Source of the DNA: Opitutus sp. GAS368
GTDB taxonomy: Bacteria; Verrucomicrobiota; Verrucomicrobiia; Opitutales; Opitutaceae
Length of the DNA: 64,000 nt
Reading direction: 5' to 3'
Assembly (NCBI RefSeq): GCF_900104925.1
Contig: NZ_LT629735.1
Coordinates: forward strand, 2,959,001 to 3,023,000
The stretch's first letter is position 1. Every line of letters begins with the position of its first letter. The position numbers were made by a program, and so were the translations under genes. Shown piece by piece: positions 53,881 to 62,943 of the stretch. Below the pieces are notes generated by a model. That model saw only the letters and a program-made list of their open reading frames with translations, did no database searches and was not told the origin of the DNA.

Positions 53881-54627
53881 ATGAGTCTGACCTTCAACAA
53901 TCGTGTGGCCCTTGTCACCGGCGCCGGCCGGGGCATCGGCAAAGCCATCGCGGAACTGCTGGCCAAGGGCGGCGTCACCGTGATCTGCGTGAGCAAGTCC
54001 GCCGACAGTTGCGGCGCGACCGCCGCGGCCATCATCGCCGGCGGCGGCAAGGCCAAGGCCCTGGCCGTGGATGTGGCGGATGGCGCCGCGGTCGCCAAGG
54101 CCAGCGCCGACCTGCTCGCCGAGTTCGGCCAGATCGACATCCTCGTCAACAACGCCGGCATCACCAAGGACGGCCTGCTGTTCCGCATGTCCGAAGAGGA
54201 CTGGAATTCCGTCATCACCACCAATCTAACCAGCTGCTATCACTGGACCAAGCATATCGGCCGCTCGATGACGCAGAAGCGCTGGGGCCGCATCGTGAAC
54301 ATCACCTCGGTGGTGGGCCTCATGGGCAACGCCGGCCAGGCCAACTATTGTGCCGCCAAGGCCGGCCTGATCGGCTTTACCAAGGCCATCGCCAAGGAGT
54401 TCGCCGCGCGCGGTGTGACCTCCAACGCCGTCGCCCCCGGCTTCATCAAGACGGACATGACCGCCGCGCTGCCGCCCGAGGCCGCCGAGAAGATCACCTC
54501 AGTCATCCCGCTCAAACGCCTCGGCGAGGCGGCGGACATTGCCCACATGACCGCGTTTCTCTGTTCGGAGGAAGCGGGTTACATCACCGGTCAAGTTTTT
54601 ACCGTTGACGGCGGCATGGTCATGTGA
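53881..54627 (+). CDS. fabG: 3-Oxoacyl-[ACP] reductase
   Basis: 248 residues from ATG 53881. This is an SDR fold with GxxxGxG in [11 protein letters not shown] (14-20), NNAG at 90-93 and the catalytic Ser143, Tyr156 and Lys160 ([15 protein letters not shown]). The C-terminus [10 protein letters not shown] is typical of FabG. It reduces 3-oxoacyl-ACP with NADPH. acpP follows 37 bp later and fabF after that, the standard fatty-acid gene order. Confidence 0.95.
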   Translation: MSLTFNNRVALVTGAGRGIGKAIAELLAKGGVTVICVSKSADSCGATAAAIIAGGGKAKALAVDVADGAAVAKASADLLAEFGQIDILVNNAGITKDGLLFRMSEEDWNSVITTNLTSCYHWTKHIGRSMTQKRWGRIVNITSVVGLMGNAGQANYCAAKAGLIGFTKAIAKEFAARGVTSNAVAPGFIKTDMTAALPPEAAEKITSVIPLKRLGEAADIAHMTAFLCSEEAGYITGQVFTVDGGMVM

Positions 54628-54664
54628 CCTCTTTCACCAACGTTTTAGACCCATTTCCAAACTC

Positions 54665-54928
54665 ATGGCTGACCAGAAAACCATCGACCAGCGCGTCAAA
54701 GAAATCATCGTTAACCAACTGAATGTTAATGAGGAGCAAATCACACCGCAGGCGTCGTTTCTCGACGACCTTGGCGCCGACTCGCTCGACACCGTCGAGC
54801 TGATCATGGCTTTCGAGGAGGAGTTCAAGGACGAGATCAAGGGCGAGATCCCTGAGTCCGATGCCGAGAAGCTTCAGACGGTTGGCGATGTCACCGCCTA
54901 CATCCAAAACAAGGCCGGTAAGAAATAA
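54665..54928 (+). CDS. acpP: Acyl carrier protein
   Basis: 87 residues, acidic. The phosphopantetheine attachment site is Ser40 in [15 protein letters not shown]. It has a slightly extended C-terminus ([10 protein letters not shown]). It carries the growing acyl chain for FabG and FabF encoded on either side. A hairpin with a T-run separates it from fabF. Confidence 0.97.
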   Translation: MADQKTIDQRVKEIIVNQLNVNEEQITPQASFLDDLGADSLDTVELIMAFEEEFKDEIKGEIPESDAEKLQTVGDVTAYIQNKAGKK

Positions 54929-54946
54929 TTTTGGCCATTTGACCGA

Positions 54947-54994
54947 AGCGTTCTACCGTCTGGCCCTGTGCTGGTCTGGTAGGGCGCTTTTTTA
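54947..54994 (+). terminator. Rho-independent terminator between acpP and fabF
   Basis: An 11-bp stem, AGCGTTCTACC (54947-54957) with GGTAGGGCGCT (54978-54988, two G-T pairs), is followed by a T-run to 54994. It probably lets acpP be expressed above fabF; fabF would need read-through or its own start. Confidence 0.8.
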
Positions 54995-55015
54995 TTTCCC
55001 CCCTCGATTTTAACG

Positions 55016-56266
55016 ATGGAAAATTCCGCATCTCACAAACGCGTCGTCGTCACCGGCATGGGCGTGATCGCCTCCCTGGGCCACAACGTGAACGATTTCT
55101 GGGCCAACATTGTCGCCGGCAAATGCGGCATCGACAAGGTGACGCTCTTTGATGCCAAGGACTACAGCTGCCAGATCGGCGCCGAGGTGCGGGGCTGGGA
55201 TCCGGCGCAGCACATGGACCCCAAGGAGGTCCGCCGCAACGACCGCTACACACATTTCGGCTTCTGCGCGGCGAAGCAGGCCATCGCCGACGCCAAGCTC
55301 GACATGACCAAGGAGGACGCCGACCGCGTCGGGGTCATCATCGGCTCCGGCATCGGCGGCATGTGGACCATTGAGAACCAGCACAAGGTGCTCATGGAAC
55401 GCGGCCCCCGGAAGGTGTCGCCCTTCATGATTCCCGCCCTCATCAGCAACATGTGCGGCGGGCTTGTCGCCATCGAGCTCGGGGCGCGTGGTCCGAATTT
55501 CGGCGTGGTCAGCGCCTGCTCGACCGCCACCCACGCCATCGGCGAGTCGCTCCGCATGATCCGCCGCGGCGACGCCGACGTGATGGTCTGCGGCGGCGCC
55601 GAGGCCGCGATCACCCCGCTGGCCTACGCCGGCTTCTGCTCGATGAAGGCGATGAGCACCAACAACGACAACCCGCAGAAATCCAGCCGGCCCTTCGACC
55701 TGAACCGCGACGGCTTCATCATGGGCGAGGGTTCGGCCATCATCGTGATCGAGAGCCTCGAGCACGCCCTGGCCCGCGGCGCCCACATTTACTGCGAGCT
55801 GGCCGGCTATGCCGCCACCTGCGATGCTTACCACATCACCTCGCCGGATCCGGACGGCAAGGGCCTGTCGCAGTCGATGATCAAATCGTTGCACGACGCC
55901 AACATCGAGCCGCACCAGGTTGACTACATCAACGCGCACGGCACCTCGACGCCCTACAACGACAAGTTCGAGACCATCGCCATCAAGAAGGTTTTTGGCG
56001 ACCACGCGCGGAAGGTGAACATCAGTTCCACCAAGTCCATGACCGGCCACCTCCTCGGCGCGGCGGGCAGCATCGAGGCGGTCATCAGCATCAAGGCCAT
56101 CGAGACGGGCATCGTGCCGCCGACGATCAATTACGAGACCCCGGACCCGGACTGCGACCTCGACTACACGCCGAACGTGAAGCGCGCGGCGAAGATCGAC
56201 ACGGTGCTGACGGACAACCTCGGCTTCGGCGGCCACAACGCCGCGCTGGTCTTCCGCCGGCATTAA
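55016..56266 (+). CDS. fabF: 3-Oxoacyl-[ACP] synthase II
   Basis: 416 residues. The Cys-His-His catalytic set of condensing enzymes is visible: Cys168 in VVSACSTATHA, His308 in NAHGTSTPYND and His345 in KSMTGHLLGAAG. The N-terminus RVVVTGMGVIASLG and C-terminus NLGFGGHNAALVF are standard. It elongates acyl-ACP with malonyl-ACP. The gene starts ~20 bp after a terminator, so it may have a separate transcription input. Confidence 0.97.
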   Translation: MENSASHKRVVVTGMGVIASLGHNVNDFWANIVAGKCGIDKVTLFDAKDYSCQIGAEVRGWDPAQHMDPKEVRRNDRYTHFGFCAAKQAIADAKLDMTKEDADRVGVIIGSGIGGMWTIENQHKVLMERGPRKVSPFMIPALISNMCGGLVAIELGARGPNFGVVSACSTATHAIGESLRMIRRGDADVMVCGGAEAAITPLAYAGFCSMKAMSTNNDNPQKSSRPFDLNRDGFIMGEGSAIIVIESLEHALARGAHIYCELAGYAATCDAYHITSPDPDGKGLSQSMIKSLHDANIEPHQVDYINAHGTSTPYNDKFETIAIKKVFGDHARKVNISSTKSMTGHLLGAAGSIEAVISIKAIETGIVPPTINYETPDPDCDLDYTPNVKRAAKIDTVLTDNLGFGGHNAALVFRRH

Positions 56267-56267
56267 G

Positions 56268-56320
56268 ACCACGGCGAGGTCGCCGTGGCTCCAGGTGGAG
56301 CGCGGGCGACCCCGCCCGCG
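56268..56320. repeat. Dispersed repeat, family C (halves in opposite order)
   Basis: ACCACGGCGAGGTCGCCGTG (56269-56288), GCTCCAGGTGGAGC (56288-56301), then GCGGGCGACCCCGCCCGCG. The two self-complementary halves occur in reverse order compared with 39264-39328. Confidence 0.7.
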
Positions 56321-56331
56321 AATCATCGCCC

Positions 56332-56844
56332 ATGTTGCGGCCAACCGTAATACTCGTCACGGGCTGCCTGCTGTTGGTTGCGTGCAGCCGAAAGGAAACG
56401 GCCGCGCCCGATCCGGCCACGCGCGCGGCCGTGTGGGCGGCCATCCAGCCACTGGCGGAACGTTACCGGATGGATCCGGCGTTCATCTACGCCTTGGTGG
56501 CGGCGGAATCCAATTTTGACCCCGCGGCCCGCAATGGCGAGGCGCGGGGGCTCATGCAAATCAAGCCGGGGACCTGGCGCACCGTCAGCCGCGAGTCCTA
56601 TGAGCCCGGCGTCTGGTCCTGGCGGCAGAATCTCGCCACGGGCGTGGATTATCTCGCCTGGTGTCGGAGCGACCTGCACCGGCGGCAGAAATTTTCCTAC
56701 CCGCTGCTGCTGGCGTCGTTTCACTACGGGATCGATTACGTGGAAGCGCGGGACTTCAGCCTGGGGCGCCTCGATCCGCCCGACAACGCGATCTATCGGG
56801 AATTATGGCGCGGCAACCTCACGCCGGTGCCGCCGCCGAAATAG
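56332..56844 (+). CDS. Lytic transglycosylase lipoprotein (SLT family)
   Basis: 170 residues. A lipobox (LLLVAC, Cys18) is followed by an SLT-type domain: the catalytic glutamate is Glu59 in YALVAAESNFDPAARN, then GEARGLMQIKPGTW and SWRQNLATGVDYLAWC. It cleaves peptidoglycan glycan strands to anhydromuropeptides at the outer membrane. It is compact compared with Slt70 and comparable to MltC-like cores. The next gene starts ~38 bp later and is probably unrelated in function. Confidence 0.9.
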   Translation: MLRPTVILVTGCLLLVACSRKETAAPDPATRAAVWAAIQPLAERYRMDPAFIYALVAAESNFDPAARNGEARGLMQIKPGTWRTVSRESYEPGVWSWRQNLATGVDYLAWCRSDLHRRQKFSYPLLLASFHYGIDYVEARDFSLGRLDPPDNAIYRELWRGNLTPVPPPK

Positions 56845-56881
56845 CATTGCGACGACCCGGTGGTCGCGACTGCATCGCCGC

Positions 56882-58099
56882 GTGAACCAGTGGCCTGCCA
56901 GTGTCTGGTTGCTCTTTGCAACGCGCGTGGTGCGGATGTTCGCCTACGGCATCCTCGGTGTGATCCTGGTGCTTTACCTCGCCGCCGCCGGGCTGGGGGA
57001 AGCACGCATCGGCCTGCTGCTGGCGATGACCTTCCTCGGCGATGCGGCGATTTCCCTGTGGCTGAGCACGCATGCCGACCGTTGGGGTCGCCGGCGGGTG
57101 CTGGTCGCCGGCGCAGTCCTGATGGCCTTGGGCGGAGCGGGCATGGCGCTCACGGGCGACTTCGCGCTGCTCGTGCTGGGTGCAACGATTGGCGTCATCA
57201 GCCCGACGGGCGGCGAAGTCGGTCCGTTCCTTGCGGTGGAACAGGCCTGCCTGGCGCAGCTGACCGACGCGCGCGACCGGACGAAGGTCTTTGCCTGGTA
57301 TAACGTCGTGGGTTACGGCGCGACGGCCCTCGGCGCACTGGGCTGCGGGTTCGCGGCCGAGGCGATGCAGCGCACCGGCTGGACGCCGCTCGCGAGCTAT
57401 CGGGTGTTGCTCGCGGCCTACGGGGCACTCGGTCTGGTCATCGGCGGCCTGAGCTGGCGGCTGGGGCCGGGCGTGGAAGCGGCCGCGGCGCCGGCGGGAA
57501 CAAAACGATTCCTGGGATTGGGCGAATCGCGCGGCACGGTGTTCCGGCTCAGCGCGCTCTTCGCCCTCGATTCGTTTGGCGGCGGTTTCATCGTGCAAAA
57601 CTTTCTCGCCTACTGGTTCCATCGGCGTTTCGGCGTGTCCGAGGCGGTGCTGGGCGGGATCTTTTTTGGCGCGAACATAATGTCCGGCCTTTCCGCCCTG
57701 GCGGCCGTGCCGCTGGCCCGCCGCATCGGTCTGGTGAACACCATGGTGTGGACGCACCTGCCTTCCAATGTGCTGCTGATGGCCGTGCCGCTGATGCCCT
57801 CCTTCGGCTGGGCGGTGGGGGTGCTGCTCGCCCGGCACATGATCTCGCAGATGGATGTGCCGACCCGGCAGTCCTACGTGAATGCAGTGGTGCCCGCGGC
57901 GGAGCGGTCCGCCGCCAACGGCGTGACCGGCACGGCGCGGCAACTCGGGACCGCCCTGGCCCCGCTTTGCGCCGGCCCGCTCATGGCCACGGCGGCGCTC
58001 ACCAGCGTGCCCTTCTTCGTCGCCGACGGACTCAAGATCATCTACGACCTCGCCCTTTGGCGGAACTTCCGGGCCGTCAAACCCCCGGAAGAAGGTTGA
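56882..58099 (+). CDS. Major facilitator superfamily transporter
   Basis: 405 residues from GTG 56882; the product begins NQWPASVWLLFATRVVRMF. About 12 hydrophobic helices are visible, with the MFS loop motif STHADRWGRRRVLVAGAVLM between helices 2 and 3 and a weaker counterpart near PLARRIGLVNTM. Pro/Gly-rich helices (NVVGYGATALGALGCGFAAE) fit a drug/sugar-type MFS exporter. The substrate is unknown. Confidence 0.87.
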   Translation: MNQWPASVWLLFATRVVRMFAYGILGVILVLYLAAAGLGEARIGLLLAMTFLGDAAISLWLSTHADRWGRRRVLVAGAVLMALGGAGMALTGDFALLVLGATIGVISPTGGEVGPFLAVEQACLAQLTDARDRTKVFAWYNVVGYGATALGALGCGFAAEAMQRTGWTPLASYRVLLAAYGALGLVIGGLSWRLGPGVEAAAAPAGTKRFLGLGESRGTVFRLSALFALDSFGGGFIVQNFLAYWFHRRFGVSEAVLGGIFFGANIMSGLSALAAVPLARRIGLVNTMVWTHLPSNVLLMAVPLMPSFGWAVGVLLARHMISQMDVPTRQSYVNAVVPAAERSAANGVTGTARQLGTALAPLCAGPLMATAALTSVPFFVADGLKIIYDLALWRNFRAVKPPEEG

Positions 58100-58144
58100 T
58101 TCTGGCCTGGTTGGGGCGGGCCGGGAAATTTGCCAAATTCCCCG

Positions 58145-58173
58145 TTGACGCGTCCTTCCGGCGCCCTTTTAAC
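58145..58173 (+). promoter_or_regulatory. Probable original tRNA-Phe promoter, now driving only a tRNA fragment
   Basis: TTGACG (58145-58150), a 17-bp spacer and TTTAAC (58168-58173). The predicted start near 58180 is ~12 bp before the orphan tRNA 5' half at 58192. This suits the native promoter of the tRNA gene before integration. Confidence 0.5.
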
Positions 58174-58191
58174 TCGGCCCCTTTCGGTAAT

Positions 58192-58229
<38 letters not shown>

Positions 58230-58356
58230 AACGAAAAGGCGTTTTCCGCTGATTTTGGCCTGAATCCGCCAGCATGTTAATTCACTCTTGCAGAGGGAGA
58301 ATACAAAAAATCGCGGTCATCGCGTGCTATCTGCAAAAGTCGGATTTTCGATAATC

Positions 58357-58460
58357 GGGTGACAACTAAGGGTGACAACTAATTTAGGTGGAGAACTCGA
58401 ACCCAACATTGTTGCTCTACCTGTTTGTTAAAAGCAAAGTGTTGTCAGCTGTTGTCACCC
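58357..58460. repeat. GGGTGACAACTAA repeats, possible recombinase arm sites
   Basis: Two abutting perfect 13-bp copies of GGGTGACAACTAA (58357-58369, 58370-58382). Inverted relatives are GTTGTCA (58441-58447) and GTTGTCACCC (58451-58460). A fourth copy, GGTGACAACTGA, lies at 58912-58923, close to the other end of the element. Confidence 0.6.
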
Positions 58461-58531
58461 AAGAACAAAATTTCGGCAAAAGAAAACGCTTTCGTAAGCA
58501 ATCGTATGGTTCAACGCTTCGCGTGTTTGAA

Positions 58532-58903
58532 TCAGGAGGTTTTATGGGCGATTGGGACTGATATGCCAGCCGACTTCGTCCCGCCTCCGGTGTGGGTGAG
58601 AGAATTGCTGATGCGCTTCCTGTTCAACGGGGAGAAATTTAAGGCAGCACAGGATAGAGGAGCAGGAGAGCCATCCTCGCTAATCGTTAGGTTTCCAACT
58701 TGGGCGCGATACTCGTCCAAACGCCTCTCGGCCAGCTTCCGATCCTTCGTTTTGAGGGAACGACGAAATTGCTTGTCACCACGTTTTACCAACGCGTAAT
58801 ACCCGCCAGTATTCTCCAATCGATAGAGGTTCTCAGCCACCCGATGAAACACCACTTTACGAGCACTCTTGGCACCCTGACCGGTGGCATTTTCCATGCT
58901 CAA
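58532..58903 (-). pseudogene. Tyrosine recombinase, N-terminal fragment
   Basis: 123 residues. FHRVAENLYRLENTGGYYAL, VKRGDKQFRRSLKTKDRKLA and ERRLDEYRAQVGNL resemble the arm-binding N-terminal domain of phage-type integrases. After ~residue 72 the sequence no longer looks like an integrase and the frame stops. None of the catalytic R..HxxR..Y motifs is present, and only ~300 bp remain before the left repeat. The start lies near the intact tRNA, as expected for an integrase beside its att site. It would be inactive. Confidence 0.75.
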
Positions 58904-58925
58904 AATGCTATGGTGACAACTGACG

Positions 58926-58954
58926 GTTACAAATCAAATATCGAAGAGAATAAT
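58926..58954 (+). promoter_or_regulatory. Element-derived candidate promoter of the intact tRNA-Phe
   Basis: GTTACA (58926-58931), a 17-bp spacer and AATAAT (58949-58954), one mismatch from TATAAT. The predicted start is near 58961, ~26 bp before the mature tRNA. It lies inside the element, so tRNA-Phe expression would now depend on it. Confidence 0.45.
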
Positions 58955-58986
58955 GAGCTTCGTAACTCGTTGCTCGCTAGTCTAAT

Positions 58987-59062
<76 letters not shown>

Positions 59063-59066
59063 CTTT

Positions 59067-59106
59067 AAGACCCCACTTCTCAGTGAGATGTGGGGTCTTT
59101 GCTTTT
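59067..59106 (+). terminator. Rho-independent terminator of tRNA-Phe
   Basis: A 10-bp stem, AAGACCCCAC (59067-59076)/GTGGGGTCTT (59090-59099), then TTGCTTTT. It starts 5 bp after the tRNA. Confidence 0.9.
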
Positions 59107-59170
59107 GTGCATGTTTGGCCGTCCGAACCCGGTTTTGACTCGTCGCGGGACGGTGGCGTAGGTTCAGGCC

Positions 59171-59968
59171 ATGATCGAGGCGACCGAACCCGTCGATTGG
59201 CGCGAGTTGCAGGAAGCGGTGGCGTGCATCTTGCGCGATGCAGGTTACGAGGCCACGGTGGATTGCCCCGTGCCGCTGGCCCGCGGGCGCAAGCGCATCG
59301 ATGTGTGCGGCTTCGACCGCGATTCCTCCCCTCGTTCGCAGCTGTTCGTGGAGTGCAAGCTATGGCGGCGGCGCGTTACGCAAACGGAAGTGCACGCCTT
59401 CCGCACCGTGGTGGCCGATGCCGGCGCCAACGAGGGCCTGATCGTGAGCGCCCAAGGCTTCCAGTCCGGCGCGCGGGAGGCCGCGGCCTACACCAACGTG
59501 CGGCTCGTCACTTGGCCCGAATTCCAACATCTCTACGCCGTGCGCTGGATGGATTACCTGGTGAGACCGGCCCTGTCGGGTGCCTTCGAGATGGTGCGGC
59601 GGTGGATCAACGTCTACTCCGCCGACGAAGACCGCCGCCTGGCCCGCCTTCCCGAGGCGGGGCTGCAAGCATTCTGGGACTGGACCCGCCGGGTCCGGCC
59701 GCTGGTGGAACTGGCCGGGGATTTCGCGATGCCCCCGGGACATTTTTTTCCCGGCGAGCCGCGGATCCGAGGCAAGATGCCGGTCCTGCCTTTGGCAGAT
59801 CACGGCCCGGCGCCCGAACTCGCGAGCCTGCCCGACTCATTGCTGCATATCGCTGCCGCGCGTCCTTTCTTCACCGCTTTGTTGGTGGAGAGGGATCGGG
59901 CCGAGGCCGACCTTGCGCAGATCCTCGGGGTCGATCCCGGTTCCGGCCCTGAGTTCGGCGACGACTAG
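59171..59968 (+). CDS. Mrr-like restriction endonuclease-fold protein
   Basis: 265 residues. The N-terminal ~130 residues have the PD-(D/E)XK arrangement of Mrr_cat nucleases: RKRIDVCGFD (Asp44), LFVECKLW (Glu61-x-Lys63), VTQTEVHAF (Gln71) and NEGLIVSAQGFQSGAREAA. The C-terminal ~130 residues are helical and match no domain I recognise. No methyltransferase or specificity gene is adjacent, so this could be a solitary modification-dependent or house-keeping nuclease. Its place right after an integration-prone tRNA gene is typical of accessory defence genes, but codon usage looks native. Confidence 0.78.
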   Translation: MIEATEPVDWRELQEAVACILRDAGYEATVDCPVPLARGRKRIDVCGFDRDSSPRSQLFVECKLWRRRVTQTEVHAFRTVVADAGANEGLIVSAQGFQSGAREAAAYTNVRLVTWPEFQHLYAVRWMDYLVRPALSGAFEMVRRWINVYSADEDRRLARLPEAGLQAFWDWTRRVRPLVELAGDFAMPPGHFFPGEPRIRGKMPVLPLADHGPAPELASLPDSLLHIAAARPFFTALLVERDRAEADLAQILGVDPGSGPEFGDD

Positions 59969-59991
59969 GCGTAGTAAATCTTCATTTTGGA

Positions 59992-61179
59992 CTACCGGAT
60001 GTCGGCCAGTGTGGCTGCGGTGCCTTTAAGCAAAGCCCGGCTGATGACGATGCGCTGGACCTCCGACGAGCCTTCGCCGATCTCGCTGAGGCGCGCGTCG
60101 CGCCAGTAGCGTTCGACCGGGATGTCGCGGGTGTAACCGTAGCCGCCGTGGATTTGCAGGGCGCGGCTGCAGATGCGCGAGGCGGCCTCGGACGCGTAGA
60201 GCTTGGCGACGGACGATTCGATGGTGTGCCGCTCGCCGCGCGAGGCGAGGGCGGTGGCCTGCAGCACGAGGGCCTCGGCGGCGCGCAACTCCACCTCGCA
60301 GTCGGCGAGCATGAACTGCAGCGCCTGGAAGTCGGCGAGCCGCTTGCCGAACTGGCGGCGGTTGAGGGCGTGCTTGAGGGCGGCATCCAGCGCGGCGCGG
60401 GCGAGCCCGAGCGAGACGGCGGCCACGCCGATGCGGCCCTTGTCGAGGCAGGCAAGGGCGGTGGCCTGGCCGGTGCCGCGCGGGCCGACCAGCTCGGCCT
60501 TGGCCTTGACCAGCTTGAACTCGGCGGTGTCGCTGGCGCGGAGCCCACAGGTTGGCACCTTGCGCACCGGGATGATTTCGGCGCGCTCCACCAGGAAGGC
60601 GCTGATTTCCTTGCGGCCCTCGGCGGTCTGCCCGCTGACGGCCATCACGATGACGATATCTGAAGAGCGGCCGAGCGTGATGTAGCGTTTGAAGCCGTTG
60701 AGCTCCCATTTGCCGGGGCTGACCTCGGTGGCCGTGGTCTGCACGCCGCCGCTGTCGCTGCCGGCTTCCGGTTCGGTGAGGGCCCAGGCGGCGAGCCAGG
60801 TGCCCTTGAGCAGTTTGGTCAGGACGCGTTTGTGTTGGGCCGGGTTGCCGGCGGCAAGCAGGTGGCCGGAGCCGAGCGCGTTGTGCGCGGCGAGATCGAT
60901 GGCGAATGCCGCCTGGTGCTTGGCGAGCTCGCGGATGGCGAGGGCATAGGCCGCATAGCCGAAGCCCTGGCCGCCGCGCGCACGCGGCGCGGTCATGCCC
61001 AGCAGGCCGAGCTTGCCCGCCTTCATGAAGACGGCGCGGGGCAGTTCTTCCGACTTCTCCCACGCGTCGGCGTGCGGCGCGATCTCGGTCGCGGCAAAGT
61101 GCGCGACCTTCTTGAGAAAGGCGATTTCAGCGGGCGAGAGTTGGGCGAGCCAGGGAGCGGCAATCGATGCAGGAGTCAT
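59992..61179 (-). CDS. Acyl-CoA dehydrogenase
   Basis: 395 residues from ATG 61179. The fold is clear: an N-terminal helical domain, the FAD/substrate segment WLAAWALTEPEAGSDSGGVQ, middle beta-domain LNGFKRYITLGRSSDIVIV, and C-terminal QIHGGYGYTRDIPVERYWRD. The candidate catalytic base is in SEIGEGSSEVQRIVISR. It oxidises an acyl-CoA to the 2-enoyl-CoA. It is divergent from the acyl-CoA carboxylase and AtuA genes, a grouping seen in leucine/isovalerate and acyclic-terpene catabolism, so the substrate may be a branched acyl-CoA. This is inference. Confidence 0.92.
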   Translation of the reverse strand: MTPASIAAPWLAQLSPAEIAFLKKVAHFAATEIAPHADAWEKSEELPRAVFMKAGKLGLLGMTAPRARGGQGFGYAAYALAIRELAKHQAAFAIDLAAHNALGSGHLLAAGNPAQHKRVLTKLLKGTWLAAWALTEPEAGSDSGGVQTTATEVSPGKWELNGFKRYITLGRSSDIVIVMAVSGQTAEGRKEISAFLVERAEIIPVRKVPTCGLRASDTAEFKLVKAKAELVGPRGTGQATALACLDKGRIGVAAVSLGLARAALDAALKHALNRRQFGKRLADFQALQFMLADCEVELRAAEALVLQATALASRGERHTIESSVAKLYASEAASRICSRALQIHGGYGYTRDIPVERYWRDARLSEIGEGSSEVQRIVISRALLKGTAATLADIR

Positions 61180-61344
61180 GGGGATGGGGGGCTGAGGTGC
61201 ACACAAAGCCGATTCGCCCGGTGGGACGAGGGTTTCCCGGCCGGCCGGCCTACAATCACCCTTATGGCGTAGCCATCGGGTCGATTGCAGTTTGCCCGCC
61301 ATCCGGTTTAGCGTGAGGGTGGTTACCACAACCCCGCCCGAACC

Positions 61345-62940
61345 GTGCCGTCCCCGAAAACCCTGCTCGACTATTACCACGAATTTGCCCGGCAGGAAGC
61401 CGGGCTGCGCGAAGGCGGCGGCGCGGACGGCCAGGCCCGCCAGCACAAGCTCGGGCGCCTGTTCGTGCGCGAGCGGCTCGCCGCACTGGCGGACGACAAG
61501 GGCGCGGCTTTCCTGGAGCTCGGACTCTGGGCCGCCCACGGCATGTATAAGGAGTGGGGCAACTTTCCCGGGGCCGGCGTGGTCACGGGCATCGCCGACA
61601 TCGGCGGCCGCTCCTGCATGGTCGTGGCCAACGATGCCACGGTCAAGGCGGGCGCCTTTGTCCCGATGACGTGCAAGAAGGTGCTGCGCGCGCAGCGCAT
61701 CGCCTTCGAGTGCAACCTGCCGCTCGTCTACCTCGTGGACTCGGCTGGTGTGTTCCTGCCGATGCAGGACGAGATTTTTCCCGACGAGGACGACTTCGGT
61801 CGGATTTTCCGCAACAACGCCGTCATTTCCGCCGCCGGCATCCCGCAATACGCGGCGATCATGGGCAACTGCGTCGCCGGCGGCGCCTACCTGCCGGTGC
61901 TGTGCGACAAGATCCTGATGACCGAGGGCAGCGGCCTCTACCTGGCCGGGCCGCAGCTGGTGAAGGCCGCGATCGGCCAGGAGACCGACCAGGAGACGCT
62001 GGGGGGCGCCGCCATGCACGCCGAGCTATCCGGCACGGTCGACTTCAAGGAGAAGAGCGACGAGGCCTGCCTGAAGCGCCTGCGCAGCCTGGTCGCGTTG
62101 CTGCCGGCTGAGACGCCCGCGGCGCTGCCACCGCCGGCCGAGCCCGAGTTTCCCGCGACCAAGATGCTCGATATTGTCTCCCTCGACGGCCGCCGGGAAT
62201 ACGATGTGCGCGATTTGCTGCGCTGTCTGGTCGATGCCGGCACGATGGACGAATACAAGGCCGACTACGGCAAGACGCTCGTCACCACCTTTGCGCGGCT
62301 GGGTGGGCGGCCGATCGGCATTGTGGCCAACCAGCGGATGCGCGTGCAGTCGAAGGCGAGCGGGCTGCAGATGCCCGGCGTCATCTACGCCGACTCCGCC
62401 GACAAGGCCGCGCGCTTCATCATGGACTGCAACCAGACGCGGCTGCCGCTGCTGTTCCTGCAGGATGTGTCGGGTTTCATGGTCGGCAAGGACGCCGAGC
62501 AGAGCGGCATCATCCGTTCCGGCGCCAAGATGGTCAGCGCCCTCAGCAATTCGACCGTGCCGAAGATCACCGTCATCACGGGCGGTTCCTACGGGGCCGG
62601 CAACTACGCGATGTGCGGCAAGGCCTTTGATCCGCGCTTCATCTTCGCCTGGCCGAACGCCAAGTATGCCGTGATGGGCGCCGCGCAGGCGAGCGACGTG
62701 GTCTACAACATCCTCGCCAAGGCGGCCAAGGACCGGCCCAAGGAGGAACTCGACCGCTTGCGCCAGCAGGTGAAGGAAAACTATGTCGAGCAGGCCGATA
62801 TCCGCTACGCCGCGGCGCGCGGCTGGGTCGATGCCGTCATCCAGCCGCACGAAACGCGGGCGACGCTGCTGCGGACGTTTGCGCTGGCGACGCGGCCGGC
62901 CGCCAAGGCGTCGTTCCACACCGGCGTGCTGCAGGTCTGA
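61345..62940 (+). CDS. Acyl-CoA carboxylase, carboxyltransferase (beta) subunit
   Basis: 531 residues from GTG 61345. Two crotonase-like carboxyltransferase domains are visible: VTGIADIGGRSCMVVANDAT and YLVDSAGVFLPMQDEIFPDE in the first, then LQDVSGFMVGKDAEQSGIIR and TVITGGSYGAGNYAMCGKAF in the second. FNRIFRNNA-like and AVMGAAQASDVV segments match methylcrotonyl-/geranyl-CoA carboxylase beta chains more than propionyl-CoA carboxylase. The biotin-carrying alpha subunit is not in the window and may follow. It is 3 bp upstream of the AtuA-like gene. Confidence 0.9.
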   Translation: MPSPKTLLDYYHEFARQEAGLREGGGADGQARQHKLGRLFVRERLAALADDKGAAFLELGLWAAHGMYKEWGNFPGAGVVTGIADIGGRSCMVVANDATVKAGAFVPMTCKKVLRAQRIAFECNLPLVYLVDSAGVFLPMQDEIFPDEDDFGRIFRNNAVISAAGIPQYAAIMGNCVAGGAYLPVLCDKILMTEGSGLYLAGPQLVKAAIGQETDQETLGGAAMHAELSGTVDFKEKSDEACLKRLRSLVALLPAETPAALPPPAEPEFPATKMLDIVSLDGRREYDVRDLLRCLVDAGTMDEYKADYGKTLVTTFARLGGRPIGIVANQRMRVQSKASGLQMPGVIYADSADKAARFIMDCNQTRLPLLFLQDVSGFMVGKDAEQSGIIRSGAKMVSALSNSTVPKITVITGGSYGAGNYAMCGKAFDPRFIFAWPNAKYAVMGAAQASDVVYNILAKAAKDRPKEELDRLRQQVKENYVEQADIRYAAARGWVDAVIQPHETRATLLRTFALATRPAAKASFHTGVLQV

Positions 62941-62943
62941 GCC

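Noticed and set aside
58425-58799. Plus-strand ORF inside the tRNA-Phe element
   Set aside because: It is antisense to the recombinase fragment and has no recognisable motif.
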